Shown here: in pieces, positions 1 to 8,633 of the stretch | Layout: every line of letters starts with the position of its first letter | Position numbering within the stretch: the stretch's first letter is position 1 | DNA from: CAZKBP01 sp964551015 | Lineage (GTDB): Bacteria; Bacteroidota; Bacteroidia; Cytophagales; Microscillaceae | Direction: 5' to 3' | Assembly: GCA_964551015.1 (NCBI GenBank) | Contig: CAZKBP010000002.1 | Coordinates: 124,001-188,000, forward strand | DNA: 64,000 nucleotides | Translations under genes and position numbers: made by a program | The notes under the pieces: model-generated | Told to the model about the DNA's origin: nothing | What the model saw: only the letters and a program-made list of their open reading frames with translations | Database searches by the model: none

Positions 1-2
1 GG

Positions 3-896
3 TGGGTAGTTCTGGTCACGTTTAGCTTCATTTTGGCTAGTCTGTTGGGGGTAAATTTCAGTCCCACTTTTCAAGTTTCTTTCTTTGTCGTGTTAATGCT
101 AAGCACGGGCATACCTCACGGAGCCTTGGATCATTTGGCCTTTTTTTACACGCACACGCCTCGCGTCAAACAGATTTATAACTATCGTTTTTTTGCTTTT
201 TATCTATCCATCATTGCCATTTACGGGCTTTTTTGGTTTTTATGGACAGAACTCAGCATGCTTATTTTTCTTGCCATTTCTTGCTATCATTTTGGACAAT
301 CTCAGCTATATTATCTGCAATATTCAGAAAGCAATATTTTCAAGATGGTTTTATATCTTATTTGGGGGGCTTTGATTTTAGCGGGCATTACCCTTTTTCA
401 CCCACAAGAAACCGTTCATATTCTCGGTGAGGTGATTGATTCGGAAGCTTGGGTTCAGCTTTTACATACTTCTCTCTTGCATTGGCTGGGGCTGGGCGGC
501 TTGATCTGGATATGCCTGATGGGCATGGCACTTTATCAACGGAAGCTTTCTTTAAAAAATTTTGTCAAGGAAATACTTTGGCTGAGCTTGTTGCTTGTAC
601 TTTTTTATGTAACGCCTCTTTTGGTTTCTTTTGCTATCTATTTTGCGCTCTGGCATTCAGTACAAGCAATTTGTAAAGAAATGCAGGCCTTTCGGGAGCA
701 AGGACTTCGCTTAGATTGGCTGGCTTTTTACAAAGCGGCTCTCCCCTTTTCGGTGATTAGTTTTATTGGTATTGGCTTATTAATCGCAGTTTCTTATTAC
801 TTGAATACGATGATTTCACCTTATCTACTTTTTTTCATCGCGATTTCAGTATTGACTATGCCTCATATGGTCGTGATGCACAAGGTCTACGAATGA
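3..896 (+). CDS. blh: Brp/Blh family beta-carotene 15,15'-dioxygenase, 5' end cut off
   Basis: Integral membrane enzyme of the Brp/Blh family, which cleaves beta-carotene into two retinal molecules, usually to supply a microbial rhodopsin. The visible part is very hydrophobic, with about eight membrane segments. It carries the family's histidine signatures: HGALDH near the N-terminus, YHFGQSQ, LWHSVQ, and PHMVVMH at the C-terminus; these histidines bind the catalytic iron in the family. The frame is open to the left edge with no ATG, and the first possible start is a TTG at 33. The gene is therefore taken as truncated by the window edge, probably lacking only a few residues. Heptanucleotide repeats follow it. 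Family assignment is strong; the presence of a rhodopsin gene upstream is inference. Confidence 0.88.
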   Translation, partial: WVVLVTFSFILASLLGVNFSPTFQVSFFVVLMLSTGIPHGALDHLAFFYTHTPRVKQIYNYRFFAFYLSIIAIYGLFWFLWTELSMLIFLAISCYHFGQSQLYYLQYSESNIFKMVLYLIWGALILAGITLFHPQETVHILGEVIDSEAWVQLLHTSLLHWLGLGGLIWICLMGMALYQRKLSLKNFVKEILWLSLLLVLFYVTPLLVSFAIYFALWHSVQAICKEMQAFREQGLRLDWLAFYKAALPFSVISFIGIGLLIAVSYYLNTMISPYLLFFIAISVLTMPHMVVMHKVYE

Positions 897-905
897 AGCA
901 TTAGC

Positions 906-940
906 GATCAGTCTTCAGTTATTAGCGGTCAGCTTATCTG
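906..940. repeat. Degenerate heptanucleotide repeat patch
   Basis: Five successive 7-base units (GATCAGT, CTTCAGT, TATTAGC, GGTCAGC, TTATCTG) keep a 7-base register between blh and the next gene. They resemble patches at 25906-25926, 42330-42420 and 59533-59560, so they look like one dispersed repeat family. Confidence 0.5.
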
Positions 941-999
941 CTTCTACCAGCATTTACCCAAAAAATATTTATACAAATATTTAAAAATGACTTTAATTT

Positions 1000-1242
1000 A
1001 TGAATAATCCTAGCAAACAATTCTGTGAGGCTTATGGAATTCAGGATTCCTCTCAACTGGAAAAGCTTTATGAAGTAAAAGAGTTAATGGCTTTTTTACC
1101 AGCCAATCCAAGTCCCAGCGAACAAGAAGCACTACGCGAACTCATCGGTGTAACCAGTGTATCGGGATACTTGGATTATGTCAAATCAAATAATACTTTT
1201 GAGCTGATTATGCAATGGCGAGAAAAAACGGGTAATCTCTGA
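1000..1242 (+). CDS. Small conserved-looking hypothetical protein, 80 aa
   Basis: I do not recognise this protein. It is a soluble, predicted mostly helical 80-residue protein, with no signal peptide, membrane segment or cysteine cluster beyond a single Cys at residue 9. It begins with ATG and ends 29 bases before the likely pheS start, so co-transcription with pheS is plausible. Codon use and composition look like real coding sequence (balanced charge, no low complexity). Whether it is functionally tied to tRNA charging is unknown. Confidence 0.6.
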   Translation: MNNPSKQFCEAYGIQDSSQLEKLYEVKELMAFLPANPSPSEQEALRELIGVTSVSGYLDYVKSNNTFELIMQWREKTGNL

Positions 1243-1271
1243 ATTTGCCCAAGGATATTTATATTTGCATT

Positions 1272-2318
1272 ATGTTAGAAAAAGTAGAGGAAATCAAAAA
1301 GGCCGTGGAGGCTTACGACATCAAGGATGAGCTACATTTGGAGGAGTTCCGCTTGAAGTACATCAAGCGCGAAATTCCCGCTTTGATGGGTGCTTTCAAG
1401 GATATTCCACCTGAACAAAAAAAACAATACGGGCAGGCTATCAACGAGCTGAAGCAACTAGCACAAAATAAATTCAAAGAAATCCAAGCGCAAATTGAAC
1501 AGGCAAGGGCTAGTCAGTCTCAAGAGGCTCCTGTGGACCTGACCCTACCTACGGTTCCCCAGGAACTGGGCACTGTCCATCCTTTGAGTCTGATTACACA
1601 CCGGATTATTGAAATTTTCGAGCGCATTGGTTTTAATGTATCCGATGGCCCCGAAATTGAGGATGATTGGCACAACTTCACGGCGCTTAATTTCCCTCCC
1701 AACCATCCTGCACGAGAGATGCAAGATACCTTCTTCATTGAGAAAAATCCAGACTTGGCACTGAGAACCCACACTTCATCGGTGCAGGTACGCTTGATGG
1801 AAAAACAAAAACCGCCCATTCGCAGCATTATGCCCGGTCGGGTGTACCGGAATGAGGCCATTTCGGCGCGAGCACATTGTATGTTCCATCAGGTAGAAGG
1901 GCTTTATATTGACAAAAACGTGAGTCTGGTTGATTTGAAACAGACACTTTATCACTTCGCTCGGGAAATGTTTGGCGCAAACACACAGGTACGCTTCCGT
2001 CCTTCTTACTTTCCTTTTACGGAGCCGAGTGCAGAGATCGATATTTCTTGTGGATTAAATCAACCGGGCGTATGCCAGATCTGTGGTGGTGCCAAAAATA
2101 TCTGCAAAGGCACCGGATGGGTAGAGATTGGTGGCTCAGGTATGGTAGACCCTAATGTACTGGCCAGTTGTGATATTGACCCCGAAGAATACACTGGTTT
2201 TGCTTTTGGCATGGGCATAGAACGTATTTCACAGCTCAAATTTCAGGTAAATGACCTGAGGCTTTATACCGAAAACGATATTCGCTTCTTACGGCAGTTC
2301 CGAAACTTGGTATATTGA
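1272..2318 (+). CDS. pheS: Phenylalanyl-tRNA synthetase alpha subunit
   Basis: Catalytic alpha subunit of the alpha2beta2 class II synthetase that charges tRNA-Phe. An N-terminal helical region (about residues 1-85) precedes the catalytic domain. Motif 2 is seen as GRVYRNE followed by the FHQVEG strand, and motif 3 as FGMGIERI near the C-terminus. The ATG at 1272 is preferred over the TTG at 1245: it gives a 348-residue protein of normal family length that starts MLEKVEEI. A TATATTTG box (1260-1267) lies just upstream, but no matching -33 TTG was found at the right distance. Four cysteines around residues 260, 268, 271 and 278 sit in the loop before the GMVDPNV strand. The beta subunit gene (pheT) is not in this window. 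Confidence 0.96.
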   Translation: MLEKVEEIKKAVEAYDIKDELHLEEFRLKYIKREIPALMGAFKDIPPEQKKQYGQAINELKQLAQNKFKEIQAQIEQARASQSQEAPVDLTLPTVPQELGTVHPLSLITHRIIEIFERIGFNVSDGPEIEDDWHNFTALNFPPNHPAREMQDTFFIEKNPDLALRTHTSSVQVRLMEKQKPPIRSIMPGRVYRNEAISARAHCMFHQVEGLYIDKNVSLVDLKQTLYHFAREMFGANTQVRFRPSYFPFTEPSAEIDISCGLNQPGVCQICGGAKNICKGTGWVEIGGSGMVDPNVLASCDIDPEEYTGFAFGMGIERISQLKFQVNDLRLYTENDIRFLRQFRNLVY

Positions 2319-2384
2319 GCATACAAAACAGAAACTCTGAGAAGATTGACATAAAGCTCTGAAAATAAAGCTCATGGCTTCTTA

Positions 2385-3302
2385 CTATATCTTCTCCTGT
2401 GGTATTTTCTGGATAGCTCGATTGATTTCCAAGAAAATAACATACAGTACCCATACAAGCAGGCCAAAAACAACCCCCAAGCCCACGAGTTGGCCGAGGC
2501 CAACGCTACTAGGTTTGTTCATCTTGGTGAAGCCCTCGAGTACATCAAAGCTCTCTATAAATTTTAGCTCTGTTTTATAGTCGAGTTGCTTTTCATAAAG
2601 GCCAATATACTTCTGGTAGAGGTCTCCTAAGTCGGGGATCAGGAGGGTCTGCGTGTAGTTTTGCCCAAAGAGGTTCTGGATATTTTTTTTTAAACTATCG
2701 ATTTGGGTTAATTCTGTCTGTATTTTACGGATGGACAGGGTCAAGTTCTCCTTGTCTTCGGCTACTCTTGCCTGCACATAAGGATTATTTTCTAGGTAAG
2801 AAATGATTCCTCTTTGAAGCTTTTCTAAAAACTGCGTACTATTGATCTGAATCTCCACGACAAAAATTTCTTCCTTGATATCTTGACTGTTCATTCGGAT
2901 GATCTCTGCCTCGAGCGGATTGATGGCTTCAATAGAGGTTAAGGTCTCAACTTCCTGCTCAGGCAATTTCAGTTTTTGCGAGAGCGTGATGTAGTTTTCG
3001 TCTTCTACCAAATTATCCAAGTTATTGATCAAAGAGGCTGCCTCGTAGTAGGTAATGACCTTGGACTTGACCAGCATCTGGGTAGTATATTTAGGTTTTA
3101 GTATAAAATATACTCCTCCTCCCAAGATCGCCCCGCTCACGGTCAGAATTATTAAAAGTGCTAATTTTTTTACGAATACTTGCTTCAGCCGAGCCAGCAA
3201 AACGATAATATCGATATCATCTTCTATGGTTTTATATTCTGCCATGTAGTACAATTTTGTGTAAAGCTCTGAGGCTATTGGGTGCATCACTTGATTACTC
3301 AT
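2385..3302 (-). CDS. Wzz/chain-length-determinant-like membrane protein
   Basis: Polysaccharide co-polymerase-like inner-membrane protein. It has the Wzz topology: a short cytoplasmic N-terminus containing DDIDIIVLL, a first membrane helix (about residues 50-70), a large extracytoplasmic helical region with coiled-coil character (about 100-245), and a second membrane helix near residues 265-290. In the family such proteins set O-antigen or exopolysaccharide chain length. No kinase domain and no neighbouring polysaccharide genes are seen, so the substrate is unknown. The ATG at 3302 is kept because a TAAATTTG box lies 35-42 bases upstream on the minus strand (3344-3337). The ATG at 3245 (MAEYKTIEDD) would give a start more typical of the family. 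Confidence 0.8.
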   Translation of the reverse strand: MSNQVMHPIASELYTKLYYMAEYKTIEDDIDIIVLLARLKQVFVKKLALLIILTVSGAILGGGVYFILKPKYTTQMLVKSKVITYYEAASLINNLDNLVEDENYITLSQKLKLPEQEVETLTSIEAINPLEAEIIRMNSQDIKEEIFVVEIQINSTQFLEKLQRGIISYLENNPYVQARVAEDKENLTLSIRKIQTELTQIDSLKKNIQNLFGQNYTQTLLIPDLGDLYQKYIGLYEKQLDYKTELKFIESFDVLEGFTKMNKPSSVGLGQLVGLGVVFGLLVWVLYVIFLEINRAIQKIPQEKI

Positions 3303-3336
3303 TTTGAATCATTCCAAAAGCGTCAGAAATAGGCGA

Positions 3337-3344
3337 CAAATTTA
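3337..3344 (-). promoter_or_regulatory. Possible -7 element for the Wzz-like gene
   Basis: Read on the minus strand this is TAAATTTG, a perfect match to the Bacteroidota -7 consensus TAnnTTTG, ending 35 bases before the ATG at 3302. No TTG was found 17-23 bases further upstream, so this is a weak call. Confidence 0.3.
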
Positions 3345-3353
3345 AAAGATGGA

Positions 3354-4697
3354 TCAAGGATTTGGCACCTGATGTACTTTTTCTTTAAAAAAAATATCAT
3401 TTTCTTCTAGCTCCTCCAAGACGGGGTCATAAATTTCTGGGCGCGTGGGCACGTGTAAGCCACTTAAGGAAATTTCACCCTTCAAAAATAGTTTCACGGC
3501 TATGGCCAAGGGTAAGCCCACGGTACGGGCAATCGCGGTGTGTGTTGCATCTTCGCCCAGTACGACCATATCTGTGGTTCTGTACTCCCGATGAGTGGGA
3601 TAATTTACCTCAATCTGATGTTGCATCACGATCATATCGCGATCTTCATCGGCTAATTCCCATTTTTCTGCCAACACCTGCTGAAGAATACGATCCGAAG
3701 TAATGGCTTCATGGTGAGGCAAAGTTTTTTTGTCAAAAATTCCTAACCACTTGAGCTTTTGCATCGCTGCATCTTCTGGACTAATCCCTGCTAGCTCTGC
3801 GACTTTCTCTTCAATAGATTTTTCGGTATCGGGCAAAAAAGCCAAAACCCAATCTTGATAAGTCATACCCGAAGTGTGAAAAAGTGCCTGAGGATCGGTT
3901 ATTCCCAATTGTACAAGAAGGTTCCAAGCCTGACAAAATCCTGGCCGACGTAAAGTGCCCCGGATCAGCGTGGGAACTTCTTCCAAACGATAGATTTCTC
4001 TGTATTTGAGAGAATCACGATTAGCATAGGCTTCAAAATCTCCCCAGCCTTCCACCTGCACGGGGATCGTTCTCTGAAATAGCTGCTGATAAGGGATATA
4101 TTTAATTTTGCCTTGATTCAGAAAGCAGGCGGCTCCTCCTTGTCCTGCTCGAACCACGTTCGCAGGATTCCAAGTAAATTTATAATGCCAGGGATTATTA
4201 TCTGATTCTGGGGAGATCAAAGCCCCCGTAAAGGAGCGAAAGGCTTGAATCGCACCTCCTTCCGCACGGATGCGGTCTAATATTTGCGCAGCCGATAAGT
4301 GATCGAGGCCAGGGTCTAAACCCATTTCGTAAAGAAAAAATAAATTTTTGGCCTGAACTTGGCTTCCTAAATCATAAACTGCCTCTGGAATATAAGAGGC
4401 TGTGAATAAATGCTTGCCTAATTCTAAACAATATTGGGCGATTGCTATCTGGAAGTCTACAGGAAGGAGCGATACAACTAAATCTGTACCTTTTAGCAAC
4501 TGGTATAAGTGTTCTTTGTCCTGAACTTGCAGTTGCAGGGCTTCTACCTGAGGATGTGCCGCGGTTTTTTTCTGAGCCTTAGCGAGGTCTTGGTCAGCAA
4601 CTTGCAATTGCCAAGCGTAAGTTTTGGCTTGTGTTGCTAAATAGTCAATAAGATATGTAGAGGATAAGCCGGCACCTATCACGAGTATTTTATTCAT
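3354..4697 (-). CDS. Saccharopine dehydrogenase-like NAD(P)-dependent oxidoreductase
   Basis: Soluble Rossmann-fold enzyme of the saccharopine dehydrogenase (glutamate-forming)/Lys9-like group. The N-terminus MNKILVIGAGLSS is a dinucleotide-binding GxGxxS loop, followed by the catalytic-domain signature with MGLDPGLDH. The 447-residue length, from the internal ATG at 4697, matches bacterial homologues; an ATG five codons earlier (4712) would precede the Rossmann strand unusually. Members catalyse the last step between saccharopine and lysine/alpha-aminoadipate semialdehyde; the exact reaction here cannot be told from sequence. A more distant relative of this superfamily is encoded at 16022-17074. 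Confidence 0.85.
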   Translation of the reverse strand: MNKILVIGAGLSSTYLIDYLATQAKTYAWQLQVADQDLAKAQKKTAAHPQVEALQLQVQDKEHLYQLLKGTDLVVSLLPVDFQIAIAQYCLELGKHLFTASYIPEAVYDLGSQVQAKNLFFLYEMGLDPGLDHLSAAQILDRIRAEGGAIQAFRSFTGALISPESDNNPWHYKFTWNPANVVRAGQGGAACFLNQGKIKYIPYQQLFQRTIPVQVEGWGDFEAYANRDSLKYREIYRLEEVPTLIRGTLRRPGFCQAWNLLVQLGITDPQALFHTSGMTYQDWVLAFLPDTEKSIEEKVAELAGISPEDAAMQKLKWLGIFDKKTLPHHEAITSDRILQQVLAEKWELADEDRDMIVMQHQIEVNYPTHREYRTTDMVVLGEDATHTAIARTVGLPLAIAVKLFLKGEISLSGLHVPTRPEIYDPVLEELEENDIFFKEKVHQVPNP

Positions 4698-4733
4698 GAA
4701 GTTTTTTAGCAAGTAATTTGATAATAATAGTTT

Positions 4734-4741
4734 TATATTTG
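4734..4741 (+). promoter_or_regulatory. Possible -7 element of the giant sensor gene
   Basis: TATATTTG matches TAnnTTTG exactly and lies 70 bases before the ATG at 4811, within the gap between divergent genes. The nearest upstream TTG (4718-4720) is only 13 bases away, shorter than the usual 17-23. Confidence 0.35.
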
Positions 4742-4810
4742 CTTAAGCATAAATACAGTTTTGATGAAACTAGGTATTAATACGGGAGAAACTGTAAGAA
4801 TTGGATAAAC

Positions 4811-7800
4811 ATGGAAAATTCAATCAAATATAGTTGGTCTATTAGAAACAGACTGATTTTATTTTTCCTCCTGCTTGTGATCCTTATCACCATTAGCTTC
4901 TACTATACGCAATCTATCTATGCTAGCTTCGAGAAGCAACAACGCATCCTCGAGCTTGCTAGCCAAAATAAAGAAATCGTAGAAGAAGTGGTGATTTATA
5001 CCCTAGAACTTGCCCAAGAGCAAGCCGCATTAGAGCTTTCTACCAATCGACAAATCATTCAATCTTTATTGGCCAACGAATTAAGCCGCTTTGATATTCA
5101 GCTCAAACAGTTAATGCTCCCTGACAAAAAAGAAATCGAGTCAGCAACCTCCAAGCAGAATAATACCCTCGCCGCTTACGCAGATCGTCCCGCAATTCGT
5201 AATCTCCTAGACAAAATACATCAAATTTGGTTTGCGGTTTATCGTCGCGAAGCTCAAATCATTTACGAAGGAGAGACTTTCCTGCGGTCGCAGGGAGCAC
5301 GAACTCGCGAAACCAAGGACCAATTAACGCAATCAGTCATCACGATTGAGCAGGTCAGCGAAAAGCTGATTACGCTACACGAAGAACTCATTTCTGAATA
5401 CCGCTCGCTCTTTGCCCAGTATCGCCAACAATCTAATACATATCTTTGGATCTTTTGGATCGCAAATGTTTGCTGTATTCTTTTCGGGATATGGTTGATT
5501 CAAAGATGGCTGATCCAACCACTCACCCAAATCACCACCGTGGCGCAAGATATCGGCGAAGGAAATTTAAGCCAAAAAATCAATTATCAACATCAAAACG
5601 AGGTGGGTTTGGTGGCTACTGCTATCAATGGAATGGTCGATAAAATCAAAAATGCAACTGATTTTATCAAGAGCATCGAGAAAGGGGATTTGTCCGTTTC
5701 TTACACGGGTCTTAATGGTACTAGCTTAGAAAAAGATACGCTGGCTGGTGCACTGATCAATATGCGTGAGAAAATGAAAGCGGTAGCCTCTGACGAGGAA
5801 GAAAGAAACTGGGCTACCAAAGGTCTGGCCTTGTTCGGTGAAATTCTACAAACTCATAACGACGATACGGAGACTCTTTCTTACGAGATTATCTCCAATC
5901 TTATCAAATACTTAGATGCCAATCAAGGGGGGCTGTTCATTGTGAACGACGAGGAAGAGGAAATCCAACTGGAGCTAATCGCCAGCTATGCCTTTAATCG
6001 CAAAAAATATGTTCGCAAGTTCGTAGCCGTTGGTGAAGGACTGGTAGGCCAAGCTTTCAAAGACGCCGATACCATTTATATCACTGACATTCCTGATAAT
6101 TACGTAGATATTACCTCGGGTTTGGGTGGCGAAAGACCTAAGAGTGTCTTGGTAGTTCCCCTGAAAATGAACGAACGCGTCTACGGGGTGATGGAATTAG
6201 CCTCTTTCTATGAGTTTACGGATTATGAAATCTCTTTCTTAGAAAAACTAGGCGAAAATATTGCCTCCAATCTCTACGCGGCGCGTGCCAACGAAAGAAC
6301 CAAAAAGCTACTCATAGAATCTAACAGCATTACCGAGCAAATGCGTCGGCAAGAGCAGGAAATGCGAAGCAACCTTCGCGTGCTGGAAGACACGCAAATG
6401 GAGATGCAAAAAAATCAGGAGGCACTGGCCGCCCAGTCTTTCGCGATCAAATCTACACTCATTACCGTAGAACTGTCCATGGATCGTACCATCCTGAGCG
6501 CCAATGATCTCTTCTTGGAAGCTACCCAATACAAATCTGAAGAACTCATCGGTGAAAAACAGGATTCACTCGTTCCTGATAGCCAGATTGATAAAAGCCA
6601 GTACGAGAAACTCTGGCGTGATCTACGTGCGGGTATTCCTCATTCGGGGGAATTTAAACGCCTTACCAAAGATGGTGGCGAGATTTGGCTCAAAGCGACT
6701 TACTCTCCTATCAAGGATAAAAACGGAAACCCTTACAAAATTCTCAAGCTTGCCTTTGATATTACCGAAGACAAACGCTTACGTCTGGACTTCAAGGAGC
6801 AACTAGACTCTTTCAAGCGTTCTAGTGCCATCGTAGAGTTTGGCTTAGATGGCCATATCATTGATGCCAATGATAATTTTCTAGACCTTATGGAATACGA
6901 TCGGGAAGAAATCATTGGGGAAAACCATACGCTTATTCTGCCCGAAGAGGAAAAAGAATCTAAGTCTTACCAAGCTCTCTGGCACAAACTCAGACAAGGT
7001 AGCTATCATATCGGTGAAGTAAAACGCATTACTAAAACGGGAAAAACCGTTTGGTTTCAAGGAAGTTTTAACCCAATCTTGGACTTGAACGGCAAGCCTT
7101 ACAAAATTATCGAGTTTATTATCGATATTACCGCTCGTAAAAATGCTGAGGCTCGAATTATTGGCGCCAAAGAAGAATTGCAAGCCAAAGAGGCCAATCT
7201 AACGGCTTTGCTCAATAATACAGACGATGCGATTTATACCATTGGCCCGAATTATCGCATCACGATGCTCAATGAAAGTGCTCGCAAGTTTTATGAGAAA
7301 TTAGGAGAAAGTATTCGCCTGACTTCCAGTGTATTAGATTGTTTGCCTCGCAATTATTACTACATCTGGAAAGGCTACTACGATCGTGCCTTAGCGGGCG
7401 AAAAGTTCTCCGTAGAGCAGCCTATTTTTAGTGAGAAAACTAATCAAAAATTTTACCTGAGTGTTTATTTTAACCCGATTACCGATGATAATACGGAAGT
7501 AACCGGTGTGGCTATTTTCTCGCGTGATATTACCCATCGTAAGCAACGAGAGTTGGATATTGCCGAGTTTACCAAGAAGCAAGCTACACGTACGGCGCGC
7601 ATTATCGAGAATCAAAAACAAACACTTATGCGAGCCATGGAGCAATTTGAGGAAGAAAAAAATGCCCTCCAAGAGGAGATTTTCTCCCTCCAGGCTCAAC
7701 GTGGTGATTATAGCGATGAACTTGATTTCTTACAACAAATTGACTGTGTCGCCCTGGCCATTAACCAAGACCACGATGTGGTTCGGATGAACAAGAAGGC

Positions 7801-8614
7801 CAAGCGCACTTATCAATACTGGCATTACTATTTACAGCCCGATTATTATTTCCCAGATACCTTCCCGCAACATAAATTTGATGAATGGAAAGCACTCTGT
7901 GATCAAGCTCTGGAAGGACAGAGCTTTAAGATAGAGCAAATCTTTCCGAATCATCACCGAAAAGACTTTAGAGTATTCTCTATTTCTTTTCAACCAGTCA
8001 AAAATGATAAACACGAAGTGATTTATGTTGTGATTTCGGCCTGGGATATTACCCGTACCCTCAGAGATTATCGTCAGAAGCAACTTAGAACCCGCAAAAA
8101 ATTGATTAACCGTTACAAGTTTTTTGTAAAGAAAACTGCTAAGGAATTAGAAAGAGAAAAAGAACAACTCAGCACCGAACTACACAAAGTAGAAAAGCAG
8201 ACGGAGCAACAAGCAGAAATGCTCAAGTTGCTAGACAACAATACGCAGGATGTAATTCTGCGTATCAATCAAGAGTATCAAATTACCTCTTCTAATACAC
8301 GTTGCAAGGAGGTTTTCTTCTTATGGCATTTTTATTTACAGCCCGATTATTATCTGCCGGATACTTTCCCGCAAAAGACTTTTTATGCTTGGAAAGCACT
8401 GTGTGACCGCGCCTTGGCTGGTGAAGAGTTTACGATCACTCAGGGCTTTATCAATGACAAAAGAGCCGAGTTTTATCTTTTTGAGATTCACTTTGTGCCT
8501 GAACTCGATGCAGAAGGTAGGGTGTGTTCGGTAGTAATTACTGCCCAAGATATTACCGAACAGAGAGACGAGCGCAGAACCCTTAGAAGGGTTCAACGTA
8601 CGCAAACTTCTTAG
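4811..8614 (+). CDS. Giant HAMP-GAF-PAS(5) membrane sensor without output domain
   Basis: A 1267-residue membrane sensor. Order: membrane helix 1 (about 14-33), extracytoplasmic sensing region (about 34-210), membrane helix 2 (about 211-232), HAMP (about 230-290), GAF (about 336-493) and a short coiled coil. Five PAS domains follow at about 541-656, 670-777, 797-910, 973-1083 and 1140-1253; the last three are separated by charged coiled coils. PAS1 and PAS2 end in the usual FDITE/IDITA strand. The last two PAS domains share a signature with WH-YLQPDYY and DTFP. The protein stops just after the last PAS, with no histidine kinase, GGDEF, phosphatase or methyl-accepting domain. Comparable proteins occur in Cytophagales; their mode of output is not established. 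The gene stands alone, convergent with DUF5606. Confidence 0.85.
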   Translation: MENSIKYSWSIRNRLILFFLLLVILITISFYYTQSIYASFEKQQRILELASQNKEIVEEVVIYTLELAQEQAALELSTNRQIIQSLLANELSRFDIQLKQLMLPDKKEIESATSKQNNTLAAYADRPAIRNLLDKIHQIWFAVYRREAQIIYEGETFLRSQGARTRETKDQLTQSVITIEQVSEKLITLHEELISEYRSLFAQYRQQSNTYLWIFWIANVCCILFGIWLIQRWLIQPLTQITTVAQDIGEGNLSQKINYQHQNEVGLVATAINGMVDKIKNATDFIKSIEKGDLSVSYTGLNGTSLEKDTLAGALINMREKMKAVASDEEERNWATKGLALFGEILQTHNDDTETLSYEIISNLIKYLDANQGGLFIVNDEEEEIQLELIASYAFNRKKYVRKFVAVGEGLVGQAFKDADTIYITDIPDNYVDITSGLGGERPKSVLVVPLKMNERVYGVMELASFYEFTDYEISFLEKLGENIASNLYAARANERTKKLLIESNSITEQMRRQEQEMRSNLRVLEDTQMEMQKNQEALAAQSFAIKSTLITVELSMDRTILSANDLFLEATQYKSEELIGEKQDSLVPDSQIDKSQYEKLWRDLRAGIPHSGEFKRLTKDGGEIWLKATYSPIKDKNGNPYKILKLAFDITEDKRLRLDFKEQLDSFKRSSAIVEFGLDGHIIDANDNFLDLMEYDREEIIGENHTLILPEEEKESKSYQALWHKLRQGSYHIGEVKRITKTGKTVWFQGSFNPILDLNGKPYKIIEFIIDITARKNAEARIIGAKEELQAKEANLTALLNNTDDAIYTIGPNYRITMLNESARKFYEKLGESIRLTSSVLDCLPRNYYYIWKGYYDRALAGEKFSVEQPIFSEKTNQKFYLSVYFNPITDDNTEVTGVAIFSRDITHRKQRELDIAEFTKKQATRTARIIENQKQTLMRAMEQFEEEKNALQEEIFSLQAQRGDYSDELDFLQQIDCVALAINQDHDVVRMNKKAKRTYQYWHYYLQPDYYFPDTFPQHKFDEWKALCDQALEGQSFKIEQIFPNHHRKDFRVFSISFQPVKNDKHEVIYVVISAWDITRTLRDYRQKQLRTRKKLINRYKFFVKKTAKELEREKEQLSTELHKVEKQTEQQAEMLKLLDNNTQDVILRINQEYQITSSNTRCKEVFFLWHFYLQPDYYLPDTFPQKTFYAWKALCDRALAGEEFTITQGFINDKRAEFYLFEIHFVPELDAEGRVCSVVITAQDITEQRDERRTLRRVQRTQTS

Positions 8615-8633
8615 TTCAAAATTGGATGCTTGC

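Noticed and set aside
1245..1271. TTG start nine codons upstream for pheS
   Set aside because: The ATG at 1272 gives the normal family length and N-terminus; the extra codons overlap a promoter-like TATATTTG box.
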